Source: Nitrospiraceae bacterium (GTDB taxonomy: Bacteria > Nitrospirota > Thermodesulfovibrionia > UBA6902). From it: DNA of 22,051 bases. A program made the position numbers and the translations under genes. The notes under the pieces are model-generated. The model made no database searches and was not told the origin of the DNA. It was given only the letters and a program-made list of their open reading frames with translations. The DNA is taken from NCBI GenBank assembly GCA_020354155.1, contig CP070644.1, forward strand, positions 1,635,575-1,657,625, given 5' to 3'. This document shows, in pieces, positions 7,119 to 14,701 of the stretch. The first letter of the stretch is position 1. Every line of letters begins with the position of its first letter.

Positions 7119-8819
7119 ATGATATATAACTTGTTTTCCTTTAACAGAACTATTAAAAACCGCACCTTCTTTGCATTCCTGTTTATCATTTTCACAGGGA
7201 GCGTTCTATTGAATTTCATGCTCCACATATCTCTCAGTTTTACTCTGATGAGAGAGGGCTGGGACGAGCGCATCGTTGAGCACATCAACAGGCATTTATT
7301 GGATTTTGGCGTTCTTATAACACTTGTAGCTATTATTGTGCTGACCGTAATTGCACTGTACTTATCAAAAGGAATCACCAGTCCCTTCAAGAAACTTACC
7401 GATGGAATGCGTGACCTTGCAGATAACAAATGGTCTACACGGATAGAAGTGGGCAAGTATGATGAAATTATTCAGCTCGCAAAGGGTTTCAATTACATGG
7501 CAATGAACATTGAAAAAACGCTCCAGGACCTTGAATCATCAAAAGAGTATGAAGAAAGCATACTCTCTTCATTGCCCTCGGTTCTCATTGTTGTCAGCAA
7601 CTGTCTCAATGTGCTGTCGAACAATACGGCCTTTGACAGACTAAGCAATCAATATCCGACGCTCTCAATGAGTTCATTCACAGAGCAGCTTGAAGAAGAA
7701 ATGATCAGAAACCTTGAAACCGGGGAGCGCATAAGCAAAGAGATTATCGTAATGCCCGAAGGAAGCAACGCGCGGATCATCTTTTCAGCTGTAATCACAC
7801 GCATAAGAGAACACAGTTCACTGGATGTTGAGGAAAGACCTTCAGTCCTGCTGACGCTGACAGACATTACCGAGCAAAGGATGATGAAAGAACTTATCAG
7901 TCAGTCCCGTCAGGACTGGGAAGACACCTTCAATACCATTCCTGATATCATTACAATTCACGACAAGGATTACAATATTGTCCAGGCAAACCTTGCTGCT
8001 AAAAACACTTTAAACCTTCCTTTTCTTGATCCTCATAAGACTGCGAAATGCTATAAGTTTTATCATGGGACAGACAATACTCCTGAAGGATGTCCAAGCT
8101 GTGAGTGCTACAGCTCAAGCGAACCCGCAACATTTGAAATCTTCGAGCCCCACCTGAACAAATATCTTGAGATCAGGTCCATACCGAGAATAAATAACAG
8201 CAGCGAAGTAATCGGTTTAATCCATATAGTCCGGGATATCACGCAGAGAAAGCAGATAGAAGAGGAGCGTAACCGCCTCAACGAAGCGATAAAAAAAGCC
8301 AAAACTGAATGGGAACTTACTTTTGACAGTGCAACTGAATTTATACTCCTGATAGACAAGGACCTCAGGATTACACGCTGCAACAGGTGTTTTTCAGATT
8401 TTATCAATAAACCTGTTCACGAGATAGTCGGCAGGCAATGTACTGATTTTTTCCCTGATGCCTATGGTGACATTCATCAAATCAAAAAACGCTATGAAGA
8501 AACCGGGGACTTCCTGACGAATGCCGAAGTCCACACAAAATCAGGACGATGGCTCTATCTGAATCACCAGCCTATCCATGACATAAAATCTCGCACACTG
8601 CATTCTGTGCTTATTGCTACGGACATAACAGACCTTAAAGAGGCCCAGCAGAAAAACAGGGAATCTGCCATTGAATTAAAGAGCAAGGTCGATGATCTCG
8701 AAAAGTTCTATGATATGGCCGTTGGCAGAGAACTCCGCATGAAAGAACTCAAGAAAGAAATTAAACAGTTGCATCACCAGCTCAAGAAAACCAGAGAAAA
8801 AACCTATGCTAAGGAATAA
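7119..8819 (+). CDS. Membrane HAMP/PAS sensor protein without output domain
   Basis: 566 residues. Membrane segments at about 16-42 and 62-83 flank a short periplasmic loop. A HAMP domain follows (about 84-136, with the SPFKKLTDGM start), then three PAS domains at about 145-255, 265-380 and 398-508 and a terminal coiled coil (about 510-560). There is no kinase, GGDEF, EAL, HD or receiver domain, so it must signal through a partner. The next gene, overlapping by 14 bases, encodes an HD-GYP protein that could be that partner. The middle PAS has an insert with four Cys (C311, C325, C328, C330: KCYKFYHG then EGCPSCEC), a pattern seen in PAS domains of anaerobes and suggestive of metal, heme or redox sensing. 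The ATG is preceded by GAGG at a rather long distance (12 bases). No convincing promoter was found. Confidence 0.9.
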   Translation: MIYNLFSFNRTIKNRTFFAFLFIIFTGSVLLNFMLHISLSFTLMREGWDERIVEHINRHLLDFGVLITLVAIIVLTVIALYLSKGITSPFKKLTDGMRDLADNKWSTRIEVGKYDEIIQLAKGFNYMAMNIEKTLQDLESSKEYEESILSSLPSVLIVVSNCLNVLSNNTAFDRLSNQYPTLSMSSFTEQLEEEMIRNLETGERISKEIIVMPEGSNARIIFSAVITRIREHSSLDVEERPSVLLTLTDITEQRMMKELISQSRQDWEDTFNTIPDIITIHDKDYNIVQANLAAKNTLNLPFLDPHKTAKCYKFYHGTDNTPEGCPSCECYSSSEPATFEIFEPHLNKYLEIRSIPRINNSSEVIGLIHIVRDITQRKQIEEERNRLNEAIKKAKTEWELTFDSATEFILLIDKDLRITRCNRCFSDFINKPVHEIVGRQCTDFFPDAYGDIHQIKKRYEETGDFLTNAEVHTKSGRWLYLNHQPIHDIKSRTLHSVLIATDITDLKEAQQKNRESAIELKSKVDDLEKFYDMAVGRELRMKELKKEIKQLHHQLKKTREKTYAKE

Positions 8820-9918
8820 AAAGACATCCCGTGCCATTCTCGAGCAGTACATAGAGAATAGAGACCTTCTTCTTGATGCTCTTCCCTACCCCGTGTCAAT
8901 AGTTGATACTGATTTTAATATCGTAAAGGCCAATAAAATTTTCACTGATCTTTATGTACGGGATGGAGACTTCAAAGGCGGCAAGTGTTATCAGGTCTGC
9001 CATCATGCTGAACAGCCGGTTGAGAACTGCCCCCTCACAATGTTTCTGAACAATGGTGAAAAAACACAAATTGAAATTTATGAGCCTGCCCTGAACAGGC
9101 ACTTTCTCCTCCTTTCCTCTCCGATCATTGTAGAGAACAAACTGGCCGGTATTATTCATTCCCACATTGATATTACAGAGCAGAAGGAAGCAGTGATGCA
9201 CAGCAATGACCTTATTGATGTCTTTGCAAGCTCTGTAACGGACATGAAGGCCCGTGAGTCGAAATCTCATAATCTGAGAGATGCTTTTTTTAATATGCTG
9301 GAAGATATAAATGAGTCCTATAAAGATCTGGAAGACCTTTTTCTCCACCTTGTACGAGTAATGGTAAGTACCCTTGATGCCAAGAGCCCCTGGACAAAGG
9401 GACATTCAGAAAGAGTATCCATTTACGCTGAACAGATCGGAATTGAGATGTCTCTGGATGAAGATTTCATTAAGGACCTGAAACTGGCAGGCCTGCTTCA
9501 CGACATTGGAAAAATAGGGACCTATGATTATCTTCTCGACAAACCTGGTCGTCTGACAAAAGAAGAATTTGAGATCGTCATGAAGCATCCCGCCCAGGGA
9601 GCCAGAATACTCAAAGGCATCAAGCAGTTACAGAACATAATCCCCTACATACACTATCATCATGAAAAGCTCGACGGTAAAGGCTATCCGGAAAAACTGA
9701 TAGGAGATGCAATTCCTTTGGGCGCAAAAATACTTCACGTAGCTGATTCTTTCGATTCGATGACATCTAACAGACCCTACCGACCTGCCCCGGGCTTTGA
9801 ATATGCACTGTCAGAATTAAATGAATTTAAAGGGACGCAGTTCGAACCAGCTGTCGTTGACGCCTTTCTCAGAGTGCTTGAAAAAGTTGCAGACGCCGGG
9901 GCTGATAATTTACGATGA
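8806..9918 (+). CDS. PAS / HD-GYP domain protein, probable cyclic-di-GMP phosphodiesterase
   Basis: 370 residues, cytoplasmic. A PAS domain (about 17-125) carries a Cys insert (C61, C65, C75: GGKCYQVC then ENCP) similar to the middle PAS of the upstream sensor. A helical linker (about 130-180) leads into an HD-GYP domain (about 183-355). The metal and signature residues are present: HSERV at 200-204, HDIGK at 232-236, H260 in MKHP, HHEKLDGKGYP at 285-295 and D314 in HVAD. HD-GYP enzymes linearise cyclic di-GMP (some act on cGAMP); an intact HHExxDGxGYP favours activity. Its start lies 14 bases inside the upstream sensor gene, so translation is probably coupled. It converges on the alcohol dehydrogenase gene, with only 17 bases between stop codons. 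Confidence 0.93.
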   Translation: MLRNKKTSRAILEQYIENRDLLLDALPYPVSIVDTDFNIVKANKIFTDLYVRDGDFKGGKCYQVCHHAEQPVENCPLTMFLNNGEKTQIEIYEPALNRHFLLLSSPIIVENKLAGIIHSHIDITEQKEAVMHSNDLIDVFASSVTDMKARESKSHNLRDAFFNMLEDINESYKDLEDLFLHLVRVMVSTLDAKSPWTKGHSERVSIYAEQIGIEMSLDEDFIKDLKLAGLLHDIGKIGTYDYLLDKPGRLTKEEFEIVMKHPAQGARILKGIKQLQNIIPYIHYHHEKLDGKGYPEKLIGDAIPLGAKILHVADSFDSMTSNRPYRPAPGFEYALSELNEFKGTQFEPAVVDAFLRVLEKVADAGADNLR

Positions 9919-9935
9919 GGACAGTGCGGGAAGCT

Positions 9936-10889
9936 TCAGCTCACATCAAGAATCACCTTGAGCACCCCTTTCCGAGAGGCATACTCAAAGGCTTCCAAAC
10001 CATCTTCCAGTTTAAACCTTTTACTTATCAACGGTAAGGGGTTGATGTTTTTTAACTGAATACCCCTGATAGCTGGTGCAAAAGGTCCGCACCTGGATCC
10101 TATCAGGGAAATTTCATTCACAATTAAGTGATTCAAATCCAGGAACCCTCGTTTTTTTGTCGTTGATTTTAAAACAACGGTGCCTCGTGCTCCAACAATA
10201 CTCATGGCCTTTGCTATGCCAACAGGTGTACCTGAACAATCTACAACGACATCAAGTCCATCTTCACCAAAGACGGCAGCCAGTGCAGTTTTTATTCCCT
10301 GCTCTTCCAGAAGAGCAAGTTTATTTTCATGGTTGCCAACTACCACGAGATCACAGTTCGTTGTAGAGAGAACCTGCCCTACAAGCAGTCCCAGTTTACC
10401 ATCGCCCAGTACGCATACCCTGTCAGAATGATCAACCTTGATCTGTTCGAGTATTTCATAGGCGGCAGCAAGTGGTTCTATAAAAACAGCCTCATCATCA
10501 GTAATATCCTCAGGAATTATGTGAAGGTTTTTCACTGGAAGGGTAATATACTCTGCAAAGACACCATCCTTATTCAGGATGCCCAGTACAGACCGGTTCG
10601 GGCAGTGATTGTGCACCTGTTCAACACAATACTCACAGGAACCGCAGCTTATATTGATCTCCCCTGCTACCCGGCTGCCGACAAGGTCCTTCCTGGCACA
10701 TTGTTCAATAACTCCCGTGAATTCGTGGCCGAGAATACCCGTATAATCCATATAGCCCTTCATTATCTCCATATCTGTGTTACAGATACCGGCCTTCTTT
10801 ACCCTGATAAGGGCCTCGTCCTTACGGGGCTCCGGAACCGGGTAGTCAGTGACAAAGGACAGTTTTTTATCAAATACAAGGGCTTTCAT
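9936..10889 (-). CDS. Zinc-dependent MDR-family alcohol dehydrogenase
   Basis: 317 residues from the ATG at 10889. Medium-chain dehydrogenase fold: catalytic-zinc residues C36 (AGICNTD), H55/E56 (GHEFTG) and E138; four structural-zinc Cys at 82, 85, 88 and 96 (CGSCEYC, then C); a Rossmann motif GDGKLG at 162-167. This set matches the sorbitol/threonine dehydrogenase branch, which oxidises secondary alcohols with NAD(P). The substrate cannot be told. A longer reading frame begins at a TTG at 10928, but that TTG overlaps the putative -35 box and has no ribosome site, so I prefer the ATG. The gene is slightly shorter than typical relatives (about 340) without losing motifs. It is divergent from the methyltransferase gene and convergent with the HD-GYP gene, so it is probably a single-gene unit. 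Confidence 0.9.
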   Translation of the reverse strand: MKALVFDKKLSFVTDYPVPEPRKDEALIRVKKAGICNTDMEIMKGYMDYTGILGHEFTGVIEQCARKDLVGSRVAGEINISCGSCEYCVEQVHNHCPNRSVLGILNKDGVFAEYITLPVKNLHIIPEDITDDEAVFIEPLAAAYEILEQIKVDHSDRVCVLGDGKLGLLVGQVLSTTNCDLVVVGNHENKLALLEEQGIKTALAAVFGEDGLDVVVDCSGTPVGIAKAMSIVGARGTVVLKSTTKKRGFLDLNHLIVNEISLIGSRCGPFAPAIRGIQLKNINPLPLISKRFKLEDGLEAFEYASRKGVLKVILDVS

Positions 10890-10899
10890 ATGATTACCC

Positions 10900-10928
10900 A
10901 GTATATCATATGAATATTCCACCAACAA
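10900..10928 (-). promoter_or_regulatory. Weak candidate promoter for the alcohol dehydrogenase gene
   Basis: On the minus strand TTGTTG (10928-10923), 17 bases, then TATACT (10905-10900). The -10 is good (5/6) and the -35 poor. The start site would be only a few bases before the ATG at 10889, implying an almost leaderless mRNA, so confidence is low. Confidence 0.3.
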
Positions 10929-10933
10929 TTTAA

Positions 10934-10955
10934 GGGACAGAGAATAATCTGTCCC
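10934..10955. repeat. Perfect hairpin repeat in the divergent intergenic region
   Basis: GGGACAGA-GAATAA-TCTGTCCC: an 8-bp perfect stem with a 6-base loop, between the two divergent promoters. It resembles short dispersed palindromes found in many copies in anaerobic proteobacterial genomes, but it could equally be an operator for the divergent pair. It is the only copy I see in this window. Confidence 0.5.
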
Positions 10956-10968
10956 CAGGATTCGCAGT

Positions 10969-10997
10969 TTGACTTTCTGCTTACTGAATGATATAAG
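10969..10997 (+). promoter_or_regulatory. Sigma-70-type promoter for methyltransferase-PLP enzyme operon
   Basis: TTGACT (10969-10974), 17-base spacer, TATAAG (10992-10997): both boxes 5/6. The start site would fall near 11004, which lies past the first in-frame ATG at 11000 and so supports the ATG at 11021 as the true start of the methyltransferase. Confidence 0.6.
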
Positions 10998-11020
10998 AAA
11001 TGACTCAGGAGAATATACCT

Positions 11021-11743
11021 ATGTCTGATTTCAATACTTCGCGATGGAAAGATAGTGCCTTCGCGCAACAGTACCGTGACAATGCCGACGTCTATATTGT
11101 TGAGAGACAACGTCTCTTTGAGATCATGAGGTCCTTTTACCGCTTTTTCATCCTTGATGACAAGCCAAAGAATGTGATTGATCTTGGCTGCGGAGACGGC
11201 ATCATTACTGCCGAATTGCTCAGTGTTGACAGCTCTATTTCAGCCACGCTGGTCGACGGTTCTGAGGACATGCTCAACAGGGCCAAAGATCGTCTGAATA
11301 ATTTCAGCAACATGACATATATTCAGGCAAGTTTTCAGGACATGCTAAAAGCTGACCTGGTAAACCGGCAGTTTGATCTGGCAGTCTCCTCCCAGGCAAT
11401 ACATCATTTAAACCTGAATGAAAAAAAGCAATTCTATTCCCTGATACATACATGCCTTCATAGCGGCGGGTATTTTCTAAACATCGATGTGACGATTGCA
11501 CCAACCAGTGACCTTGAGCAGTGGTATATGAAACTGTGGCAGGAATGGATGGATGATAAATTGATGGCCACAGGAAATACCGATGCCACCTTTGATGATA
11601 TCATTCAGAGATATAAAAGCCTGAGTGATAACAGACCTGATTCACTTGATGATCAACTTGCTATTTTACGGGAGACCGGATTTGTGAACGTAGACTGTTT
11701 TTATAAATATGGGATATTTACGGTATTCGGTGGCAGGAAATAA
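11021..11743 (+). CDS. Class I SAM-dependent methyltransferase
   Basis: 240 residues. The Rossmann SAM-binding motif I is VIDLGCGDG (52-60), with the acidic end of strand 2 at VDGSEDML (78-85), and FDLAVSSQAIHHL (118-130) as the motif IV/post-IV region typical of small-molecule methyltransferases of the UbiE/Tam type. The start is chosen at 11021 because GGAG lies 9 bases upstream, whereas the ATG at 11000 falls between the -10 box and the start site. The stop is 50 bases before the PLP enzyme gene, same strand, so they are probably co-transcribed. The substrate is unknown; the neighbour acts in Cys/Met metabolism, so a sulfur or SAM-cycle link is possible but unproven. Confidence 0.87.
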   Translation: MSDFNTSRWKDSAFAQQYRDNADVYIVERQRLFEIMRSFYRFFILDDKPKNVIDLGCGDGIITAELLSVDSSISATLVDGSEDMLNRAKDRLNNFSNMTYIQASFQDMLKADLVNRQFDLAVSSQAIHHLNLNEKKQFYSLIHTCLHSGGYFLNIDVTIAPTSDLEQWYMKLWQEWMDDKLMATGNTDATFDDIIQRYKSLSDNRPDSLDDQLAILRETGFVNVDCFYKYGIFTVFGGRK

Positions 11744-11793
11744 CGGCATGATTCCCACAGGGAATTAATGTACATTCAATGAGGAGTCCTGAA

Positions 11794-12921
11794 ATGAAAA
11801 AACACACACAATGCGTTCACAGCGGAACATATAAAGAGGGGAAGACAAAAGGGGTGAATACGCCGATCTTCACATCCTCATCTTTTGAATATCCAGATGC
11901 AGAGGAGAATGTCTATCCCCGCTACTTCAACACAGTAAATCAGAGGGCCGTTGCCGCAAAACTTGCTGCCCTGGAAAATACAGAGGACGGCCTTCTCTTC
12001 AGTTCCGGCATGGCAGCAATCAGCACCGTGCTCCTTACCTTCCTGAAACAGGGCGATCATGCTCTCTTTCAGCGTGATGTCTATGGAGGCACCTATCACT
12101 TTGTGAGAAGTGAGTTTCAACAGTACGGCATTGACTTCACCTTCGTCACCAATAAGGCAGGTGATATTGAAAGGGCTATCCGGAAGAACACAAAAGTAAT
12201 ATTCATTGAATCCCCTTCCAATCCCCTTCTGAAAATAACGGATATCAGTGCAGTAGCAGACATGGCACATTCAAGAAACATTATTACTGTCATAGACAAT
12301 ACCTTTGCAACACCCATAAACCAGAATCCCCATGATTCAGGTATTGATATGATAATACACAGCGGGAGCAAGTACCTTGGAGGCCACAGTGATATCTGCT
12401 GCGGTGCCGCACTTGGCGGCACAGCCATGATCAATGCTGTGATGAAGACAGCTGTGAATTTCGGCGGCAGTCTCAATGCGGCAACCTGCTACCTTGTTGA
12501 GAGGAGTCTGAAGACCCTCGGAATCAGGATTGAAAGGCAATGTGCCAATGCAGAGTTCATTGCCGGATCACTGAAGAACAATCCCCTGATCAGCAAAGTG
12601 TATTACCCCGGCCTTCCCGATCACGATGGACATGAACTGGCAAAAAAGCAGATGCAGGCCTTTGGTGCAGTGGTCTCCTTTGAACTGGATGAGAGAAAGT
12701 ATGACCCAGATACCTTCATAGACAATCTGAAACTTATCAGTCCTGCCCTGAGTCTCGGCGGTGTGGAGACCCTGATCTGTGCGCCGGCCTCAACGTCCCA
12801 TGAAAAGATGTCAGAGGAAGAACGGCTGTCAATTGGTATAACAAAGGGGCTTTTCCGTCTTTCAGTGGGTGTTGAAGATGCAGATGATATTATGAAGGAT
12901 ATTGAGCAGGCACTGTCATGA
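11794..12921 (+). CDS. Cys/Met-metabolism PLP enzyme (cystathionine gamma-synthase/lyase type)
   Basis: 375 residues, fold-type I PLP enzyme of the transsulfuration family. Visible landmarks: YPRYFN (41-46, the usual YxRxxNP-like site), LLFSSGMAAIS (67-77, phosphate-binding), D168 in VIDNTFATP (pyridine N contact), K193 in SGSKYLGGHSD (Schiff-base lysine), LGGVETL (321-327) and RLSVGVED (355-362). Members make or cleave cystathionine or related O-acyl-homoserine/Cys/Met substrates; which reaction occurs cannot be fixed from motifs, so I give no gene symbol. An ATG at 11779 is also in frame, but AGGAG sits 7 bases before 11794, which decides the start. The stop overlaps the zinc-ribbon gene by 4 bases. 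Confidence 0.93.
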   Translation: MKKHTQCVHSGTYKEGKTKGVNTPIFTSSSFEYPDAEENVYPRYFNTVNQRAVAAKLAALENTEDGLLFSSGMAAISTVLLTFLKQGDHALFQRDVYGGTYHFVRSEFQQYGIDFTFVTNKAGDIERAIRKNTKVIFIESPSNPLLKITDISAVADMAHSRNIITVIDNTFATPINQNPHDSGIDMIIHSGSKYLGGHSDICCGAALGGTAMINAVMKTAVNFGGSLNAATCYLVERSLKTLGIRIERQCANAEFIAGSLKNNPLISKVYYPGLPDHDGHELAKKQMQAFGAVVSFELDERKYDPDTFIDNLKLISPALSLGGVETLICAPASTSHEKMSEEERLSIGITKGLFRLSVGVEDADDIMKDIEQALS

Positions 12922-13151
12922 CTTCCTGCAGCCACAGCACCCTCACCTTACTTCCCCAGCAGAAAAACAGACTGCGCTGCAGACATTGTCATCTGACGAT
13001 CAAGAAAGAGGATCTTGCGCAGGACTTCTGCCCTGAGTGTTATGAGATGCAGGGTGAGAAGAGAAATGACTTTGAAGAGGTTGAGTGTCCCGATGCGACT
13101 GAAACACGCTATCGATGTGAAACATGCGGTGCAATTATTAAAGGGGAATAG
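12918..13151 (+). CDS. Small zinc-ribbon protein (hypothetical)
   Basis: 77 residues. The ATG overlaps the stop of the PLP enzyme (ATGA), a sign of translational coupling. Cys pairs occur at C21/C24, C38/C41 and C67/C70 in CxxC spacing, with single Cys at 4 and 57, so two zinc ribbons can be drawn: about 18-45 (CRHC to CPEC) and about 57-72 (C57 with CETCG). There is no enzymatic domain or signal peptide. I do not recognise a named family; its role may be zinc-dependent RNA or protein binding, or metal handling. Confidence 0.82.
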   Translation: MTSCSHSTLTLLPQQKNRLRCRHCHLTIKKEDLAQDFCPECYEMQGEKRNDFEEVECPDATETRYRCETCGAIIKGE

Positions 13152-13177
13152 TTTACATTCCAGATGTTTTTTTAGAC

Positions 13178-13254
13178 TGTCATTGCGAGGAGCGGTGCGA
13201 CGAAGCAATCTGAGCATTTAGATTTCCACGCTCCCATGGTCGCTCGCAATGACA
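13178..13254. repeat. 77-bp imperfect palindromic dispersed-type repeat
   Basis: The ends are a perfect 12-bp inverted repeat: TGTCATTGCGAG (13178-13189) and CTCGCAATGACA (13243-13254). Inside are the phrases GAGGAGCGGTGCGACGAAGC and AGCAATCTGAGC. This wording (TCATTGCGAGGAGC, GCGACGAAGCAATCT) matches a palindromic intergenic repeat I know from many anaerobic proteobacterial and Nitrospirota genomes, probably a non-autonomous (REP/MITE-like) element. It lies between the convergent zinc-ribbon and queC genes. Confidence 0.75.
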
Positions 13255-13292
13255 AAAGGCAATACTTTTATTGAAAAACCACACTATAAAAA

Positions 13293-14003
13293 TCATTCAC
13301 CTGCCTGCCTGTAGGGAAGATCCTCAACGCCCGCCTCTTTAAACCCTTTGGCCCTCAGAAGGCAGCTGTCACATTTCATGCAGGCTACATAACGATTATT
13401 TAAAAACTGCGGGTCGTAACAGCTCCAGGTCAGGGAGTAATCAACATTCAGAGCCTTGCCTTTTTTTATGATTTCAGCCTTCGTCAGGTTCATCAGGGGG
13501 GTATGCACGGTAAATGTTAATGTTCCGTCCACAGATATCTTTGTGGCAAGGTTGGCCATATTCTCAAAGGCCTGTATAAACTCGGGCCTGCAGTCAGGGT
13601 AACCGCTGTAGTCAATTGCATTGGCTCCGATAAATATATCCGCTGCCTCAAGCGTCTCTGCCCATGCAAGGGCAAAGGAGAGAAAGATTGTATTTCTGGC
13701 CGGGACATAGGTTGCAGGGATTTCGCTGAGATCTGAGTCCTCTCTTAGTTGTGATCTATCCTTTGGCACGTCAATTTCAGCCGTCAGGGCAGAGCCTCCT
13801 ATTTCCCTGAGATTAATATCAATCACCAGGTGTTTTGCTACGTCAAAGGATGTTGCCACCCTTTGGGCTGATTCAAGTTCAATCCGGTGCCGCTGACCGT
13901 AATTAAATGAAAGGGCATAGACTTCATAGCCCTTCTCCCGAGCATAAGCAAGCATGGTTGAAGAATCTAGTCCGCCACTGAGTAAAACGACCGCTTTTTT
14001 CAT
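13293..14003 (-). CDS. queC: 7-cyano-7-deazaguanine synthase QueC
   Basis: 236 residues, normal for the family. It converts 7-carboxy-7-deazaguanine to preQ0 with ATP and ammonia, on the path to queuosine in tRNA. The ATP pyrophosphatase P-loop is SGGLDSST (9-16), with the following NYGQRHRIELE (34-44) typical of QueC, PARNTIFLS (101-109), GANAIDYSGYPDCR (126-139), and the four structural zinc Cys C195, C208, C211 and C214 near the C-terminus. It is the last gene of the kds-pgsA-plsY run, 54 bases after plsY, with only a weak AGAG ribosome site. QueD/QueE/QueF are not in the window. Confidence 0.96.
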   Translation of the reverse strand: MKKAVVLLSGGLDSSTMLAYAREKGYEVYALSFNYGQRHRIELESAQRVATSFDVAKHLVIDINLREIGGSALTAEIDVPKDRSQLREDSDLSEIPATYVPARNTIFLSFALAWAETLEAADIFIGANAIDYSGYPDCRPEFIQAFENMANLATKISVDGTLTFTVHTPLMNLTKAEIIKKGKALNVDYSLTWSCYDPQFLNNRYVACMKCDSCLLRAKGFKEAGVEDLPYRQAGE

Positions 14004-14057
14004 TTCTCTATTCTGTTTTGGAATAAAGGGCCTGCTGAAATTTCTGCCTTTTACGCA

Positions 14058-14699
14058 TCAACCCTCAGTATCCTTTTCCCCGATTTTATCCTCCTTCCCG
14101 GACAGGAGGTTCTGAATATTGCTTTTGTGACGATACATGATCAGCGCCGATAGCAGTATGCCGAATATCACATGAGCAAAGGGAGCGTTCTGTAAAAGAT
14201 AGAGAACCGGTAATGATCCTACAGCAAGAATCGCTGCCAGTGAAGAGTATTTTGCTATTACAGCAACCACAAGCCATATGATGAGAACAGGCAGAGCAGT
14301 CATGGGGGTATAGACGGCAATGACCCCGAAACCCGTTGCAACTCCCTTGCCGCCCCTGAACCTTAGAAAGATTGAAAAGATGTGTCCGCATACCGCAGCT
14401 ATCCCTGTCATACCTTCCCACAAGATTTGATCGGACACCGTCATGTCATGATCATGGGCCATATTCAGAATAACGTACCTGCATATTAAAACAGGAGCAA
14501 CTCCTTTCATAACATCGGCAACGAGGGTCATGATCGCCGTCATTCTACCCGCGTAGCGAAGTACATTTGTGGCACCAATATTCCTGCTGCCCATATTTCT
14601 GATATCTATCCCCCTGTTCTTTGTAAAGATCAGGCCAAAGGGGATAGAACCGGTGAGAAAGGCGAGGGGAATGGTCAGAATGAGAAAAAGGGAATGCAT
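14058..14699 (-). CDS. plsY: Acyl-phosphate glycerol-3-phosphate acyltransferase PlsY
   Basis: 213 residues, several membrane helices. It transfers the acyl group of acyl-phosphate to glycerol-3-phosphate, making lysophosphatidate, the first step of phospholipid synthesis. Family signatures: GSIPFG (17-22), GSRNIGATNVLR (37-48) and GHIFSIFLRFRGGKGVATG (105-123), corresponding to the conserved cytoplasmic loops. The open frame extends 24 codons further upstream into pgsA, but the ATG at 14699, 2 bases after the pgsA stop, gives the standard N-terminus. The C-terminal 20 residues are charged. Its pairing with pgsA suggests a membrane-lipid operon. The partner PlsX is not present here. Confidence 0.95.
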   Translation of the reverse strand: MHSLFLILTIPLAFLTGSIPFGLIFTKNRGIDIRNMGSRNIGATNVLRYAGRMTAIMTLVADVMKGVAPVLICRYVILNMAHDHDMTVSDQILWEGMTGIAAVCGHIFSIFLRFRGGKGVATGFGVIAVYTPMTALPVLIIWLVVAVIAKYSSLAAILAVGSLPVLYLLQNAPFAHVIFGILLSALIMYRHKSNIQNLLSGKEDKIGEKDTEG

Positions 14700-14701
14700 G
14701 G

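Noticed and set aside
7087..7119. TTGACA at 7089 as -35 of the PAS sensor promoter
   Set aside because: No -10-like box at 16-18 bases and the start codon follows only 30 bases later.
8896..9405. 169-codon minus-strand frame opposite the HD-GYP gene
   Set aside because: Antisense shadow of a gene with clear PAS and HD-GYP motifs.
10329..10913. 194-codon plus-strand open frame opposite the alcohol dehydrogenase
   Set aside because: The minus-strand frame has complete zinc and Rossmann motifs; the plus-strand translation has no recognisable domain and is an antisense shadow.
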